A stretch of DNA of 64,000 nt from Rhodococcus sp. IEGM 1381 (GCF_030056795.1 NZ_JASHKQ010000005.1:158218-222217), one strand, 5' to 3'; positions 54,477-63,843 are shown, counted from the stretch's first letter. Notes: generated by a model not told the origin, from the sequence alone. Program-made: numbers and translations.

Positions 54477-55478
54477 TCAGTTCGTGTTACGGAGAGCGAG
54501 CAGTCGATCGACGATGGGCTCCAGATCGAGCTTGTTCACGTCGGTTACCGTTCGTATCGCTTCGCCGGGCCACGCTGCCAGGCCGCCGACGGCACCTCGA
54601 ACTGCGCCGGCTATTGCTGCGATCGTGTCGGTGTCGCCGCCGATGGTGGCGGCTGCCAGAACGACGTCCCACGGGTCGTCGTACGCAACGGCCAAAGCGA
54701 AGGCCGCTACCACTGATTCCTGTGACGCGACGGAAGTGCCGATTACGTCTGCCACTGTGTCCGTGATGTGCTTGTCGGCGGATTTGCCGACCAGCTCGAC
54801 TGCCCAACGAATACGGGCTGCGATGTTTCCACCGGCGACCCAATATCCACGGGTGGCCCCCTCGGTGGCGGCGGCAACACCGATGTCGACTGCCTCTTGC
54901 AATTCCGCACCTGCGATCCCGGCGCTGATGGCTCCGGCAACCGCTGCGGCGGAGGCTATTCCGAGAGAGGTGTTGTGGGTGACGAAGCTGCAACTGTAGA
55001 TCGCGTCGACGAATGGCACGATACCGCCGTCCAGCGATGCCGCAATTGCTGCGGGTGTGATTCGCATGGCCGCGCCGTTGGTGCTGCCGAACTTGCCCGC
55101 CTCGTTCGGGTCCGATCCGTCGAGTATTCGTTCCACGGCTCGCTTGGTGGACGGTCCCAGCAGATCCAGCGATCCGCGCGCGGACATCTCGGACTCCCAT
55201 GCGATCAAGGCGCGGGCGAAAGCCGAGGGATCGACCACACCGTCACCGTCGATGATCAACTGCGCCAGCATGATCGCTTGCTCGGTATCGTCGGTGATCG
55301 AGCCTGCCGACATACCGTGCGCGATGAGCTGACGGGGACCGGCGTCGACGAATCCGCGCACTTGTCCGTAATCCTCGACGATGTCCTCCCGGCGCATCGA
55401 TTGTGTCGGCATTCCCAGCGCATCACCCAGCGCCAGGCCGTAGAAGGCCCCGAGGGCGCGATCGCGTGAAGCAGACAT
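54477..55478 (-). CDS. ADP-ribosylglycohydrolase-family N-glycosidase
   Basis: 333 aa. Family motifs: ALGDALGMP at the N-terminus, the dinuclear metal site SITDDTEQ, GPSTKRAVERIL, and the C-terminal GGDTDTIAA that supplies the remaining metal ligands. The family splits ribose N- or O-glycosidic bonds, for example ADP-ribosyl-arginine or small ribosides. Placed in a permease/kinase/GntR set, it is more likely a small-molecule ribosidase than a protein deribosylase (inference). ATG 55478 is chosen over 55508, as it begins the conserved ALGAFYGLALGD domain and has AAGGA upstream. Confidence 0.82.
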   Translation of the reverse strand: MSASRDRALGAFYGLALGDALGMPTQSMRREDIVEDYGQVRGFVDAGPRQLIAHGMSAGSITDDTEQAIMLAQLIIDGDGVVDPSAFARALIAWESEMSARGSLDLLGPSTKRAVERILDGSDPNEAGKFGSTNGAAMRITPAAIAASLDGGIVPFVDAIYSCSFVTHNTSLGIASAAAVAGAISAGIAGAELQEAVDIGVAAATEGATRGYWVAGGNIAARIRWAVELVGKSADKHITDTVADVIGTSVASQESVVAAFALAVAYDDPWDVVLAAATIGGDTDTIAAIAGAVRGAVGGLAAWPGEAIRTVTDVNKLDLEPIVDRLLALRNTN

Positions 55479-55511
55479 CGAAACAGTCCTTGCCGAAAGT
55501 GGGGTCATCGA

Positions 55512-56249
55512 TCAGGAATTGAAAGAGAGGTGGAGCCGAAAGCGGTCGGGCGCGAGCAGGCTGACGACCTTCTCGACGAACCGACCCGACGCGTCTCGAC
55601 TGACACGAATGCTGTGCAGGTACGGGGTGCCCACCGGCACTTCGAGAACTGCTGCATCGGCCGAGTCCACCGGAACCACCGACACCCATTGCTCGCCACT
55701 GGCAGCCACGAGCCCCGCGGACCTCAAGGTTGCCGTCAGTGAGTCCACCACCAATCCGTTCTCGGGCAGGTCCGCGAGCGTTCCCAGTGCTGGAATACGG
55801 CTGCGCTCCAACGACACCGGACGCCCGTCGACCACGTGTCGCACTCGATCGACGGCAACGAAGTTCAGATTCGGAGTTCCGGCCTCGGCAGCCAATTCCG
55901 GGTCCACGATGCGCTCGATGCGGAGTGTACGGGTGTGCATCTCGACGCCCGCAGACGACAGTGCCCGTGCCCAGCCGTCGGCGGTCTCGATCTGATGGCC
56001 GTCGAAGGTGACGAGTGATCCTATGCCGCTGCGTTTTTCGATCAGCTTCTGATCTTCCAACTCACTGAGCGCAGAACGAATGGTGCCACGACTGACCGAG
56101 AACTCGCGGGCGAGTTCGTTCTCTCCTGGCAGGAACGAGCCGGAGGGGATGTCGCCGGACTCGATGGTGTTCTTGAGTGAGGCGAGCACCTGGTGACGCT
56201 TGTGGCGCGTGCGCTCCGATGTGCGCTGAGTCATAGCGGGCTCGGTCAT
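55512..56249 (-). CDS. GntR/HutC-family transcriptional regulator
   Basis: 245 aa. The N-terminal GntR winged helix (GENELAREFSVSRGTIRSALSELED, residues 45-70) is followed by a UTRA effector-binding domain (VDRVRHVVDGRPVSLERSRIP). It is the first gene of the minus-strand set with glycohydrolase, permease and kinase, and it probably represses its own operon. The start ATG 56249 has a TACGGT element 6 bp upstream and no Shine-Dalgarno, suggesting a leaderless message. ATG 56234 is an alternative. Confidence 0.82.
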   Translation of the reverse strand: MTEPAMTQRTSERTRHKRHQVLASLKNTIESGDIPSGSFLPGENELAREFSVSRGTIRSALSELEDQKLIEKRSGIGSLVTFDGHQIETADGWARALSSAGVEMHTRTLRIERIVDPELAAEAGTPNLNFVAVDRVRHVVDGRPVSLERSRIPALGTLADLPENGLVVDSLTATLRSAGLVAASGEQWVSVVPVDSADAAVLEVPVGTPYLHSIRVSRDASGRFVEKVVSLLAPDRFRLHLSFNS

Positions 56250-56277
56250 GTCAGTACCGTACATCGCAAAAGTGAAC

Positions 56278-56285
56278 CTGTACAG
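56278..56285. promoter_or_regulatory. Candidate GntR operator
   Basis: CTGTACAG is a perfect 8-bp palindrome located 29 bp upstream of the gntR start. It lies within a wider dyad TGAAC-N13-GTTCA. HutC-type regulators often bind short TGTA-rich dyads in their own promoters. Confidence 0.4.
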
Positions 56286-56534
56286 AGCCTGTTCATTTTG
56301 TCGAAACTTTTCGGCGAAGGGCACGTCGGGACAGCCCCAGTCTTCGCTGGGTGCCGGCAGAAATATCGCCACGTGACGGAGATCGCGCCGGGCCTCCACC
56401 TGGGATTTTCTCTTGCGGTAACGATCGCTCTGCCCTTCTATGTTTGATACGCCCTCGGCACAGGGAAGGCGTCCAACTGGCGCACGTGAGGCACATCGAT
56501 CCGAACGCGCCACGACATCCGAGGAGAATTGCAC

Positions 56535-58286
56535 ATGCCCACCACAGTGGCCGATCAGCTCGTTCGAGGACTCGTCGACGCCGGCGTACAACGCATCTAC
56601 GGCATCGTCGGCGACAGTCTCAACCCGGTGGTCGATGCAGTGCGTCGTACCGGCGGATCGGCCAAGGGCGGTATCGACTGGATTCACGTACGACACGAGG
56701 AGGCCGCCGCGTTCGCCGCATCGGCCGACGCGCAGACCACCGGCACTCTGGCCGTGTGTGCGGGTTCGTGCGGCCCGGGCAACCTGCATCTGATCAACGG
56801 CCTGTACGACGCACATCGTTCCGGTGCACCGGTTCTGGCGATCGCGTCGCACATTCCCAGCAGCGAGATCGGCTCGGGCTACTTCCAGGAGACGCACCCC
56901 GACCGTCTCTTCGGTGAATGCTCGCTCTACAACGAGTTCGTCTCCACCGCGGAGCAGGCACCGCGGGTGTTCCGTGCGGCGATCAACGCAGCCATCACCG
57001 GGGGCGGGGTGTCGGTCCTGACGCTCCCCGGCGATATCGCCGAACTGTCGGCCGCCGGAACGATGGACCCGATCGCCATTCCCTCGACACCGATCGTCAC
57101 ACCGCCCGCGGCAGACATCCAGAAACTGGCCGACGCCATCAACAATGCCGAGAAGGTTGCCATCTTCGCCGGTTACGGCGTCAAGGGTGCCCATGACGAG
57201 GTGGTCGCATTCGCCGACACCATCGGCGCTCCCGTCGGACATTCGTTGCGCGGCAAAGAGTTCATCCAGTACGACAACCCGTACGACGTCGGCATGACAG
57301 GGCTGCTCGGGTACGGAGCTGCGCATGCCGGGATCCACGACGCAGATCTACTCATCCTGCTCGGCACCGACTTTCCGTATCAGCAGTTCCTTCCCGAGGA
57401 TGTCACGACCGCGCAGATCGACATCGATCCCACGAAGCTGGGGCGTCGAACCTCGGTGCAGTACCCCATCCACGGTGATGTTAGGGCAACCCTGAATGCG
57501 TTGCAGCCGTTGGTCACTCGCAAGACCGACCGCCGCTACGTGGAGAAGTGGGTCGACAAGCACAACGACCTGATGGGCAAGACCGTCGGCGCGTACACCC
57601 GCAATGCCGAGAAGCTGGTGCCTATACATCCCGAGTACGCCGCATCGGTTCTCGACGACCTCGCCGCCGACGACGCAGTGTTCACCACCGACACCGGCAT
57701 GTGCAACGTGTGGACCGCGCGCTACATCAACCCCACCGGCAGAAGAGCTTTCGTAGCATCGATGCTGCACGGCTCGATGGCCAACGCATTGCCGCACGCT
57801 ATCGGTGCGCAGTTCGCCAACCCGGGCCGTCAAGTGGTCTCGATCTCGGGCGACGGCGGCTTCTCGATGCTGCTCTCCGAACTCTTGACCGTCGCGATGT
57901 ACAAGCTGCCGGTCAAGATCGTGCTGTTCGACAATTCGACGCTGGGCATGGTCAAGGCCGAGATGCTCGTCGACGGCCTGCCCGACTTCGGCGTCGACGT
58001 GCCCCAGGTCGACTACACGGGCATCGCCGCTGCAGCAGGTCTCCACGCGCAACGCGTCGAGAAGCCCGAAGACATCCGCAGCGCTCTCGAGGCTGCTTTC
58101 GCGGTCGACGGCCCGGCACTGGTCCAGTTGATCACCGATCCGCTCGCGCTGTCGGTGCCGCCGACCATCACCGGGGAGCAGATGAAGGGATTCGCGCTCG
58201 CGATGAGCAAGGTCGTACTCAACGGCGGCGTCGGCGAGGCGGTTCGGATGGCGAAGTCGAATCTGCGCAACGTGCCCCGGCCCTAG
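56535..58286 (+). CDS. poxB: Pyruvate dehydrogenase (quinone), thiamine-diphosphate enzyme
   Basis: 583 aa. It has the three-domain ThDP oxidase fold: the catalytic glutamate in HEEAAAFAASADAQ, GSCGPGNLHLINGLYDAH, a central FAD domain, and the ThDP motif SGDGGFSMLLSELLT with FDNSTLGMVK. The C-terminal tail (VGEAVRMAKSNLRN) suits peripheral membrane attachment. It decarboxylates pyruvate to acetate and passes electrons to quinone, as in PoxB/Pqo. The start ATG 56535 lies 8 bp after GAGGAG. It is unrelated to the GntR set, which diverges from it. Confidence 0.88.
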   Translation: MPTTVADQLVRGLVDAGVQRIYGIVGDSLNPVVDAVRRTGGSAKGGIDWIHVRHEEAAAFAASADAQTTGTLAVCAGSCGPGNLHLINGLYDAHRSGAPVLAIASHIPSSEIGSGYFQETHPDRLFGECSLYNEFVSTAEQAPRVFRAAINAAITGGGVSVLTLPGDIAELSAAGTMDPIAIPSTPIVTPPAADIQKLADAINNAEKVAIFAGYGVKGAHDEVVAFADTIGAPVGHSLRGKEFIQYDNPYDVGMTGLLGYGAAHAGIHDADLLILLGTDFPYQQFLPEDVTTAQIDIDPTKLGRRTSVQYPIHGDVRATLNALQPLVTRKTDRRYVEKWVDKHNDLMGKTVGAYTRNAEKLVPIHPEYAASVLDDLAADDAVFTTDTGMCNVWTARYINPTGRRAFVASMLHGSMANALPHAIGAQFANPGRQVVSISGDGGFSMLLSELLTVAMYKLPVKIVLFDNSTLGMVKAEMLVDGLPDFGVDVPQVDYTGIAAAAGLHAQRVEKPEDIRSALEAAFAVDGPALVQLITDPLALSVPPTITGEQMKGFALAMSKVVLNGGVGEAVRMAKSNLRNVPRP

Positions 58287-58310
58287 TCGGAACTCACGCC
58301 TCTCGACATC

Positions 58311-58349
58311 GGCGCGACGGGTGACCCGCGAGGTCTCGCTCGTCGCGCC
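58311..58349 (+). terminator. Hairpin after poxB (weak terminator)
   Basis: GGCGCGACG (58311-58319) pairs perfectly with CGTCGCGCC (58341-58349), 25 bp past the poxB stop. There is no T-run, so it may act as a weak or factor-assisted terminator. Confidence 0.45.
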
Positions 58350-58490
58350 GAATCCTGTCGCAGGTGCCTCGGTCTACCGTTCGACGTCCGGCTGACACCG
58401 AGCGTCGATCGCCGGGTTTGCGGCTATTCTCGACGGACCGCCCAAACCGGACATTGCGATCCGGGAATCGACCGTTCGGAAGGCACCACC

Positions 58491-59195
58491 ATGGCCATCG
58501 ACTACACCCGCAAGCCCTCGACCGGGCAGCCCCCAGCGCAGCAACCCGGAGCTCCCGTCAGTCTGAGCAAAGTCACGCTGTCCAAGGCGTCGCCGACGAT
58601 CAGCCTCACCAAGTCCGGCGAGAAGCAGGGTTCGATGCGGGTGAACCTGAACTGGTCCACCGGTGCACCTGCGGCACAGCCGAAGAAGAAGGGCTTCCTG
58701 GCCAAGTTGGCTGCCGCGTCGTACGGTTCGGGCGGAGTCGATCTCGACCTCGGGTGCCTCTACGAATTGCGCGACGGTTCCAAAGGCGTCGTACAGGCGC
58801 TCGGCAACAGCTTCGGTTCGCTGCAGGATGCGCCGTTCATCGCGCTCGACGGCGACGACCGTTCCGGCTCGGTCAGCGGCGGCGAGAACATGCACATCAA
58901 TCTCGCCCACCCCGAGAAGTTCGCCCGCATCCTGATCTTCGCGATGATCTACGACGGCGCACCGAACTGGGCTGCGGTCGACGGAGTGGTGACGCTGTAC
59001 CCCACCAGCGGACCTCAGGTAGAGGTGCGCCTCGACTCGGCCGAGAACTCTGCGCGGATTTGCTCGATCGCATTGTTGGAGAACACGCCTGCCGGAATCA
59101 CGGTCACTCGTGAGGTCGAGTACATCCAGGGCAGCCAGGCCGACCTCGACAAGAAGTACGGTTGGGGACTGCGCTGGGCAGCGGGCCGAAAATAG
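58491..59195 (+). CDS. TerD-family protein
   Basis: 234 aa. An N-terminal low-complexity Pro/Lys segment is followed by a TerD (calcium-binding, stress/tellurite resistance) domain: VDLDLGCLYELRDGSKGVVQ, then ALDGDDRSGSVSGGENM with acidic calcium ligands. Function at the cell level is not well defined; the group is linked to envelope or chemical stress. It ends 0 bp from the convergent dinB stop. RBS GGAAGG precedes ATG 58491. Confidence 0.82.
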   Translation: MAIDYTRKPSTGQPPAQQPGAPVSLSKVTLSKASPTISLTKSGEKQGSMRVNLNWSTGAPAAQPKKKGFLAKLAAASYGSGGVDLDLGCLYELRDGSKGVVQALGNSFGSLQDAPFIALDGDDRSGSVSGGENMHINLAHPEKFARILIFAMIYDGAPNWAAVDGVVTLYPTSGPQVEVRLDSAENSARICSIALLENTPAGITVTREVEYIQGSQADLDKKYGWGLRWAAGRK

Positions 59196-60263
59196 TCAGA
59201 CGGACTGCGGTGGAGTCATTTCCAGCCGGACGCCGATCAATCGAACCTCTCGATTGTGGTCGAGGCGATCGACGAGGGCCACCGCAGCCGAGGTCAGAAT
59301 CTCCGGATCGAAGGTCGGCGCACCGACGATCGGCGCGCTGACGGTATGCGTCTCGAACGGCGCGTAGCGAATCTTCAGCGCGGCTCGCACGGCCGGCCGG
59401 TTCTCTGCTTCGATGTCTGCCAACACTTTCGACGTCAGAGCCGCGACCTCTTGCCGGATCACGGCCCAATCGGCGACGTTGGTCTGGAACGTGACCTCGC
59501 GACTGTGTGACCGCGCTACCCACGGCTCGGACGTGACCGGCGCGAGGTCGATACCCCGCCCCTTCGTCCCGAGCCAGGGGCCGATCTTCGGTCCGAACGC
59601 CGCGGCCAGGTCCGCGTCGTCGGCATCGGCCAACTCACGAACGGTCGAGATGCCCAATGCGGTGAGCCTCTTCGAGATCTTCTTGCCGATCCCCCACAGC
59701 GCATCGGTACCGCGACTGCCCATCACCTCGAACCAGTTGTCCTGCGTCAGCCGGTAGACGCCCTGCGGCTTGTCGAAGTCGGTGGCGATCTTGGCTCGTA
59801 ACTTGTTGTCGCCGATGCCGACCGAGCAATGCAACCCTGTCGCGTCGAACACCGAGTCGTGCACTGTCTTGGCAAAGTGCTCCGGGTCATCGGTCTCGAC
59901 ACCGAGAAATGCTTCGTCCCAGCCGATCACCTCGACTACGACGCCCAACGTCCGCAGCGTGTCCATCACCATCGCCGACGCCTCGTCGTATGCCGGTTTG
60001 TCGACCGGGAGAAAGACCGCGTCGGGGATCTTCTTCGCGGCAATGCGCAGCGGCATTCCAGAACCGACACCCTTGGCCCTCGCCTCGTACGACGCCGTCG
60101 AGACCACCCCACGCTCGGTGGGATCTCCCTTTCCGCCGACCACCACGGCTTTGCCCGCCAGATCGGGGTTGCGCAGCACTTCGACGGCAGCGATGAACTG
60201 GTCGAGGTCGACGTGCAGTACCCAACGGCGACGCCCTGGGTCGGTCGGTGCACTCCCGGTCAT
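59196..60263 (-). CDS. dinB: DNA polymerase IV, DinB2-type Y-family polymerase
   Basis: 355 aa. Metal-binding motifs are HVDLDQFIAAVE (residue 17 onward) and the variant palm motif GWDEAFLG, which in most DinB proteins is S(x)DE. The thumb and little-finger domains follow. The GWDEA form and overall sequence match the mycobacterial DinB2 group. No C-terminal beta-clamp binding motif of the QLxLF type is visible, as in DinB2. It copies DNA past lesions with low fidelity. Confidence 0.88.
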   Translation of the reverse strand: MTGSAPTDPGRRRWVLHVDLDQFIAAVEVLRNPDLAGKAVVVGGKGDPTERGVVSTASYEARAKGVGSGMPLRIAAKKIPDAVFLPVDKPAYDEASAMVMDTLRTLGVVVEVIGWDEAFLGVETDDPEHFAKTVHDSVFDATGLHCSVGIGDNKLRAKIATDFDKPQGVYRLTQDNWFEVMGSRGTDALWGIGKKISKRLTALGISTVRELADADDADLAAAFGPKIGPWLGTKGRGIDLAPVTSEPWVARSHSREVTFQTNVADWAVIRQEVAALTSKVLADIEAENRPAVRAALKIRYAPFETHTVSAPIVGAPTFDPEILTSAAVALVDRLDHNREVRLIGVRLEMTPPQSV

Positions 60264-60297
60264 GGTGCCCAGTGTGCCCGTGGTGTCTCATGACGCA

Positions 60298-60726
60298 ATG
60301 ACCAAATCGATAACTCGCACCATCGGCCGGGTCGTACTCGGGGCGTTCCTCGTCTTCGCCGGCCTGAGCCACCTGTTCTGGGCGCGCAGTACTTTCGCAG
60401 CCCAGGTGCCCGGGTGGGTGCCACTGAGCACCGACTTCGTCGTGCTGGCGTCGGGGGTCGTCGAGATCGTGCTCGGGCTGGCACTGCTGCTCTGGACTGC
60501 TCGCGCACCTCTCGTCGGCTGGGTGGTCGCGGCGTTCTTCGTCGCGGTGTTCCCCGGCAACATTTCACAGTTCGTCACGCACACCGACGCGTTCGGCCTC
60601 GACTCCGACACGGCACGAGGAATCCGATTGCTGTTCCAGCCACTGTTGATCCTGTGGGCTCTGTGGTGCACCGGGGCATGGGCACAGTATCGACTATCAC
60701 GACAAGGGGGCAGGCGGAGTCAGTAG
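60298..60726 (+). CDS. DoxX-like small membrane protein
   Basis: 142 aa with four predicted spans (VVLGAFLVFAGLSHLFW, FVVLASGVVEIVLGLALLLW, LVGWVVAAFFVAVFPG, LLFQPLLILWALWCTGA). It resembles the DoxX-like/TMEM35 family; the conserved FPGNISQF loop is typical. Function unknown. The start ATG 60298 lies 35 bp from the divergent dinB start. Its stop overlaps the convergent oxygenase gene by 7 bp. Confidence 0.75.
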   Translation: MTKSITRTIGRVVLGAFLVFAGLSHLFWARSTFAAQVPGWVPLSTDFVVLASGVVEIVLGLALLLWTARAPLVGWVVAAFFVAVFPGNISQFVTHTDAFGLDSDTARGIRLLFQPLLILWALWCTGAWAQYRLSRQGGRRSQ

Positions 60727-61721
60727 GCGGACCGCTGCCCAGCAGGGGCGATCCCGTGGTGCAACTGGGCCACGTCGGGGTGTGCTCTAGTGCGGGACTT
60801 CCATGCATTCTCGCCGTAGGTGCTGTAGATGGGGTTGTCGGGATCGTTCTCGACTCCTCGTGAATGCTGCGCCAATTCGGCCGGCAGTTCGATCACCGGT
60901 ACGACGGCATCGAGGGCCGGGCTCGAGAAGTGTGGGACCGATATCCGGTCGATGCCGGGCCCCGGCGCGACCACCCGGTGCCGCGTGGCCCGGAGATAAC
61001 CGCCGGTCGCCACTTCCAACAATTCGCCGATGTTGACGATGAATGCCCCCGGCAAGGGCGGCACCTCGATCCACGTATCGGGGGTGGTCTCCACCTGGAG
61101 TCCGGACGACTCCGGTTCGACGAGAAGAAGCGTCAGCACTCCGGAATCCTTGTGTGCGCCGACGCCCTGCGAATGATCGGGGGTACCCGGATAGCGGACG
61201 ACCTTCATCAGCGTTGCGGGCGCGGTGGCGAAAGCATCGTCGAACACCTTCTCGGGGGCGCCGAGGGATTGCGCCCAATGTCGCAGGAGGCGAAGTCCGA
61301 GACCCGACACCGTGCGTTCCCAGTCCTCGAACGTCTTTCTGAACCCAGTGGGCTGTGACGGCCACAGATTGGGACCCTGGAGGTTCCAGTACCCCTCGGC
61401 CCCAACAATCGCCGGGCGCTCGGGTCCGATGTCGATCTGCTCCCGCCAGTCCACCCGACCGTTCGTCAGCTCTCCGCCCACCCGTGAGTAGCCACGGAAG
61501 TGTGGGCTCTTCAGCTGACTGATCTCGTCCTTGACATCGTCCGGCACGGCGAAGAACCGGCGTGCGAGACGCAGCACCTCGTGCATTCGTTCGGTCTCGA
61601 TCCCGTGCCCGACCAGATAGAAGAAGCCGTATCCATGAGCAGCCTCGCGCAGTGACCGCTGGAACGCCTGGGGGTCGTTTTCGGCGGAAGAAAGATCGAG
61701 AACAGGAAGCATGTTCGCCAT
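60720..61721 (-). CDS. 2-oxoglutarate/Fe(II) oxygenase, isopenicillin-N-synthase family
   Basis: 333 aa. The double-stranded beta-helix core has the HxD motif GVGAHKDSG and the distal histidine RATRHRVV. The RxS motif RISVPHF, which binds 2-oxoglutarate in this family, is also present. An N-terminal DIOX_N region (YGFFYLVGHGIE) matches. Substrate unknown. ATG 61721 is chosen with GGGAGG nearby, though the spacing is short; ATG 61712 is an alternative. Confidence 0.85.
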   Translation of the reverse strand: MANMLPVLDLSSAENDPQAFQRSLREAAHGYGFFYLVGHGIETERMHEVLRLARRFFAVPDDVKDEISQLKSPHFRGYSRVGGELTNGRVDWREQIDIGPERPAIVGAEGYWNLQGPNLWPSQPTGFRKTFEDWERTVSGLGLRLLRHWAQSLGAPEKVFDDAFATAPATLMKVVRYPGTPDHSQGVGAHKDSGVLTLLLVEPESSGLQVETTPDTWIEVPPLPGAFIVNIGELLEVATGGYLRATRHRVVAPGPGIDRISVPHFSSPALDAVVPVIELPAELAQHSRGVENDPDNPIYSTYGENAWKSRTRAHPDVAQLHHGIAPAGQRSAY

Positions 61722-61799
61722 TGTCCTCCCCACCTGACGCGTCGGCCAGCACTGTCGATGCTCGGTAACTATCGGTGCGCGGATGCGAGACTGGACGCC

Positions 61800-62468
61800 A
61801 TGAGCCATGAAGCACTCGACATCACCGTCGTCGGTCACGGCGCAGCCACCTATCCGCCCGAGCAGTGCACGCTGTCGTTGACCGTCCGTACCGACGGACG
61901 CACGGCGGAGTCGGCTTCCGAGCCGGCCCAGCAGCTCGTCCGCGAGCTGACGCGTCTCGTCGAGCCGCTCTACAGCAGCGACCGCGGCCCCATCGATCGA
62001 TGGTCTGTCGATCAGGTGCGGCACTCGCGGAACCGGCCGTTCAATCACGACGGCGAACAACTGCCGTACGTCTATCAGGCGGAGGCGTCGGTGGAAGTAC
62101 AGTTCAGCCAGCTCGACCTCGTCGACGCCTTCGTCTACGCCGCCTCTGCGCTCGAGGGGGTCTCGATCGATCACTTCGATTGGGCGCTGACCGAATCGAG
62201 CCGGATCTCGCACACGCTGGCAGTGCGCGAACTTGCCGTTCGGGACGCGGTGGCCAAAGCCGAGGCTTACGCGTCGAGCCTGGGGAGAACGAGCGTGCAC
62301 GCCGTCGCGATAGCCGATCCAGGTCTGCTGCCCGGCTCCACCGAGCACGGCGGCTCCGACGCCTCACCTCGCCTGTTCGCCGCGAAGTCCGCCTCGGCCG
62401 GGTTCGCACTCAAACCCGAGAACATCACGATCACGGCGAGTGTGCACGCCCGATTCACCGCCTCCTGA
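61800..62468 (+). CDS. SIMPL-domain protein (DUF541)
   Basis: 222 aa. The SIMPL/DUF541 pattern is present as ITVVGHGAATYPPEQCTLSLTV and, further on, the SISHTLAVRELAVRDAVAKAEAYA helix and a terminal beta strand. There is no signal peptide, unlike the exported SIMPL proteins of Gram-negative bacteria. Function unknown. ATG 61800 is 78 bp from the divergent oxygenase start. Confidence 0.72.
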   Translation: MSHEALDITVVGHGAATYPPEQCTLSLTVRTDGRTAESASEPAQQLVRELTRLVEPLYSSDRGPIDRWSVDQVRHSRNRPFNHDGEQLPYVYQAEASVEVQFSQLDLVDAFVYAASALEGVSIDHFDWALTESSRISHTLAVRELAVRDAVAKAEAYASSLGRTSVHAVAIADPGLLPGSTEHGGSDASPRLFAAKSASAGFALKPENITITASVHARFTAS

Positions 62469-62491
62469 CGCGTCCCGCCTAGGCTCGAATC

Positions 62492-63241
62492 ATGAATCGA
62501 GACGATGCCCGACGCCTCTGGCCGCGGCCACCGCTGTTGCCTCGTCCGATCCTGATGGATCAGCGCTGGGAACGGCTGGTCTTCCTGCATTGGCAAGTGC
62601 CGAGTTCGACGGTCGCTCCGCTGCTTCCCGACGGGTGTGAACCCGACGAGTTCGACGGTTCCACGTGGGTCGGTCTGATCGGTTTTCACATGGTCGGTGC
62701 CGGGCTCGGATATCGGCACCCGGTTCCGTACTTCGGTACGTTCGGTGAGATCAACGTCCGGCTCTACTCCGTCGACGCAGAGGGTCGACGCGGCGTCGTG
62801 TTTCGATCACTGGAGGCTTCCAGACTGGCAGTCGTGTTGGGCACCAACGTCGCTCGCATTCCGTATCGCTGGGCATCGATCGACATCGACGACGACACCA
62901 CCACGATCGGCTACCGAAGCACACGACTCGCTCCCCCGCATCGCGGTGCCACGACCGATTTCGGAATCGTCCGAGGAACACGCAACATGTCCGAGAACTC
63001 CCTGGCAGTGTTTCTCACCGCGCGATGGGGTTTGCACACCTCGCTGGCCGGCCGGCTGCTGTACGTACCGAACGTGCACCGACACTGGGAACTGGTCGAT
63101 GCGGAACTGACCCACTGCTCCGACGAACTCGTGGCTGCGGCAGGCCTGCCCGGCGTCAGCACACGCCCGCCGGACTCGGTGCTGTATTCACCCGGTGTCG
63201 AAACCCAGTTCGGAAAGCCCTACGCGGTTCGCGGCCGATAG
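62492..63241 (+). CDS. DUF2071 family protein (YqjF-like)
   Basis: 249 aa. DUF2071 features include WERLVFLHWQVPSSTVAPLLP near the N-terminus, FGTFGEINVRLYS and ARWGLHTSL. The fold is related to acetoacetate decarboxylase, but the function is not known. It follows the SIMPL gene by 23 bp on the same strand and overlaps the convergent DUF6188-like gene by 22 bp. Confidence 0.78.
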   Translation: MNRDDARRLWPRPPLLPRPILMDQRWERLVFLHWQVPSSTVAPLLPDGCEPDEFDGSTWVGLIGFHMVGAGLGYRHPVPYFGTFGEINVRLYSVDAEGRRGVVFRSLEASRLAVVLGTNVARIPYRWASIDIDDDTTTIGYRSTRLAPPHRGATTDFGIVRGTRNMSENSLAVFLTARWGLHTSLAGRLLYVPNVHRHWELVDAELTHCSDELVAAAGLPGVSTRPPDSVLYSPGVETQFGKPYAVRGR

Positions 63242-63843
63242 AAGATCACATGCCCGGAGGACAGCTCGACTACCCAATTTCCGTGGGCCTTGTCGTCGCC
63301 CTCTTCGGAGATGGAACTCGACGTGACGCTCTCCCGCAATACGAGATAGCCGCAGTCGAGCGGAAGATCGAATTGCAGCCTGGTGCCGTCCGAAAATTCG
63401 ACAGCCGGCTCGTCACCCGTCGACAACCGAACCACAGTGGCACCGATGGAAGGAAGACCTTCGCTGGTCGGTACCTCCGTCCTGGGGTGCTCCGGGGCCG
63501 GCCACGATTCGACGGCTCCATCCGGTCCGCACAGGAAGGTGGACCCGTCTGCGGCGCAGTACTCCCAGGATTCGACTTCGTCGCGGGGACGAGCCACCAC
63601 CGTGTGGTCGTCGGCGAATGTCATTCGTAGTACCCCGAATTCGTCGTAGCCGGCCTCTTGGCAGACAAGACCATTCAGCGCTGCGAAGGCCCGCAGCCCC
63701 TCGAATTGATTGTCCTCGTCGACAGTGAGGTCATCCACAACCACTTCACTGAAGGCAATGGTGGCACCATTGTCGAATTCGATGGTCAGATCGAAATCGA
63801 GCAGTATTCTGCTGACGCGCTGCTGATCGACGGCGAGTTTCAT
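63220..63843 (-). CDS. DUF6188-like protein
   Basis: 207 aa. The N-terminal half fits DUF6188 (SRILLDFDLTIEFDNGATI, VVARPRDEVESWEY, FLCGPDGAVESW). The C-terminal half is a second beta-rich unit (AVEFSDGTRLQFDLPLDCG). Function unknown; some family members sit near polymorphic toxin genes. The start ATG 63843 is chosen by the family N-terminus (MKLAVDQQ), not the longer frame from 63933. Confidence 0.6.
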   Translation of the reverse strand: MKLAVDQQRVSRILLDFDLTIEFDNGATIAFSEVVVDDLTVDEDNQFEGLRAFAALNGLVCQEAGYDEFGVLRMTFADDHTVVARPRDEVESWEYCAADGSTFLCGPDGAVESWPAPEHPRTEVPTSEGLPSIGATVVRLSTGDEPAVEFSDGTRLQFDLPLDCGYLVLRESVTSSSISEEGDDKAHGNWVVELSSGHVIFYRPRTA

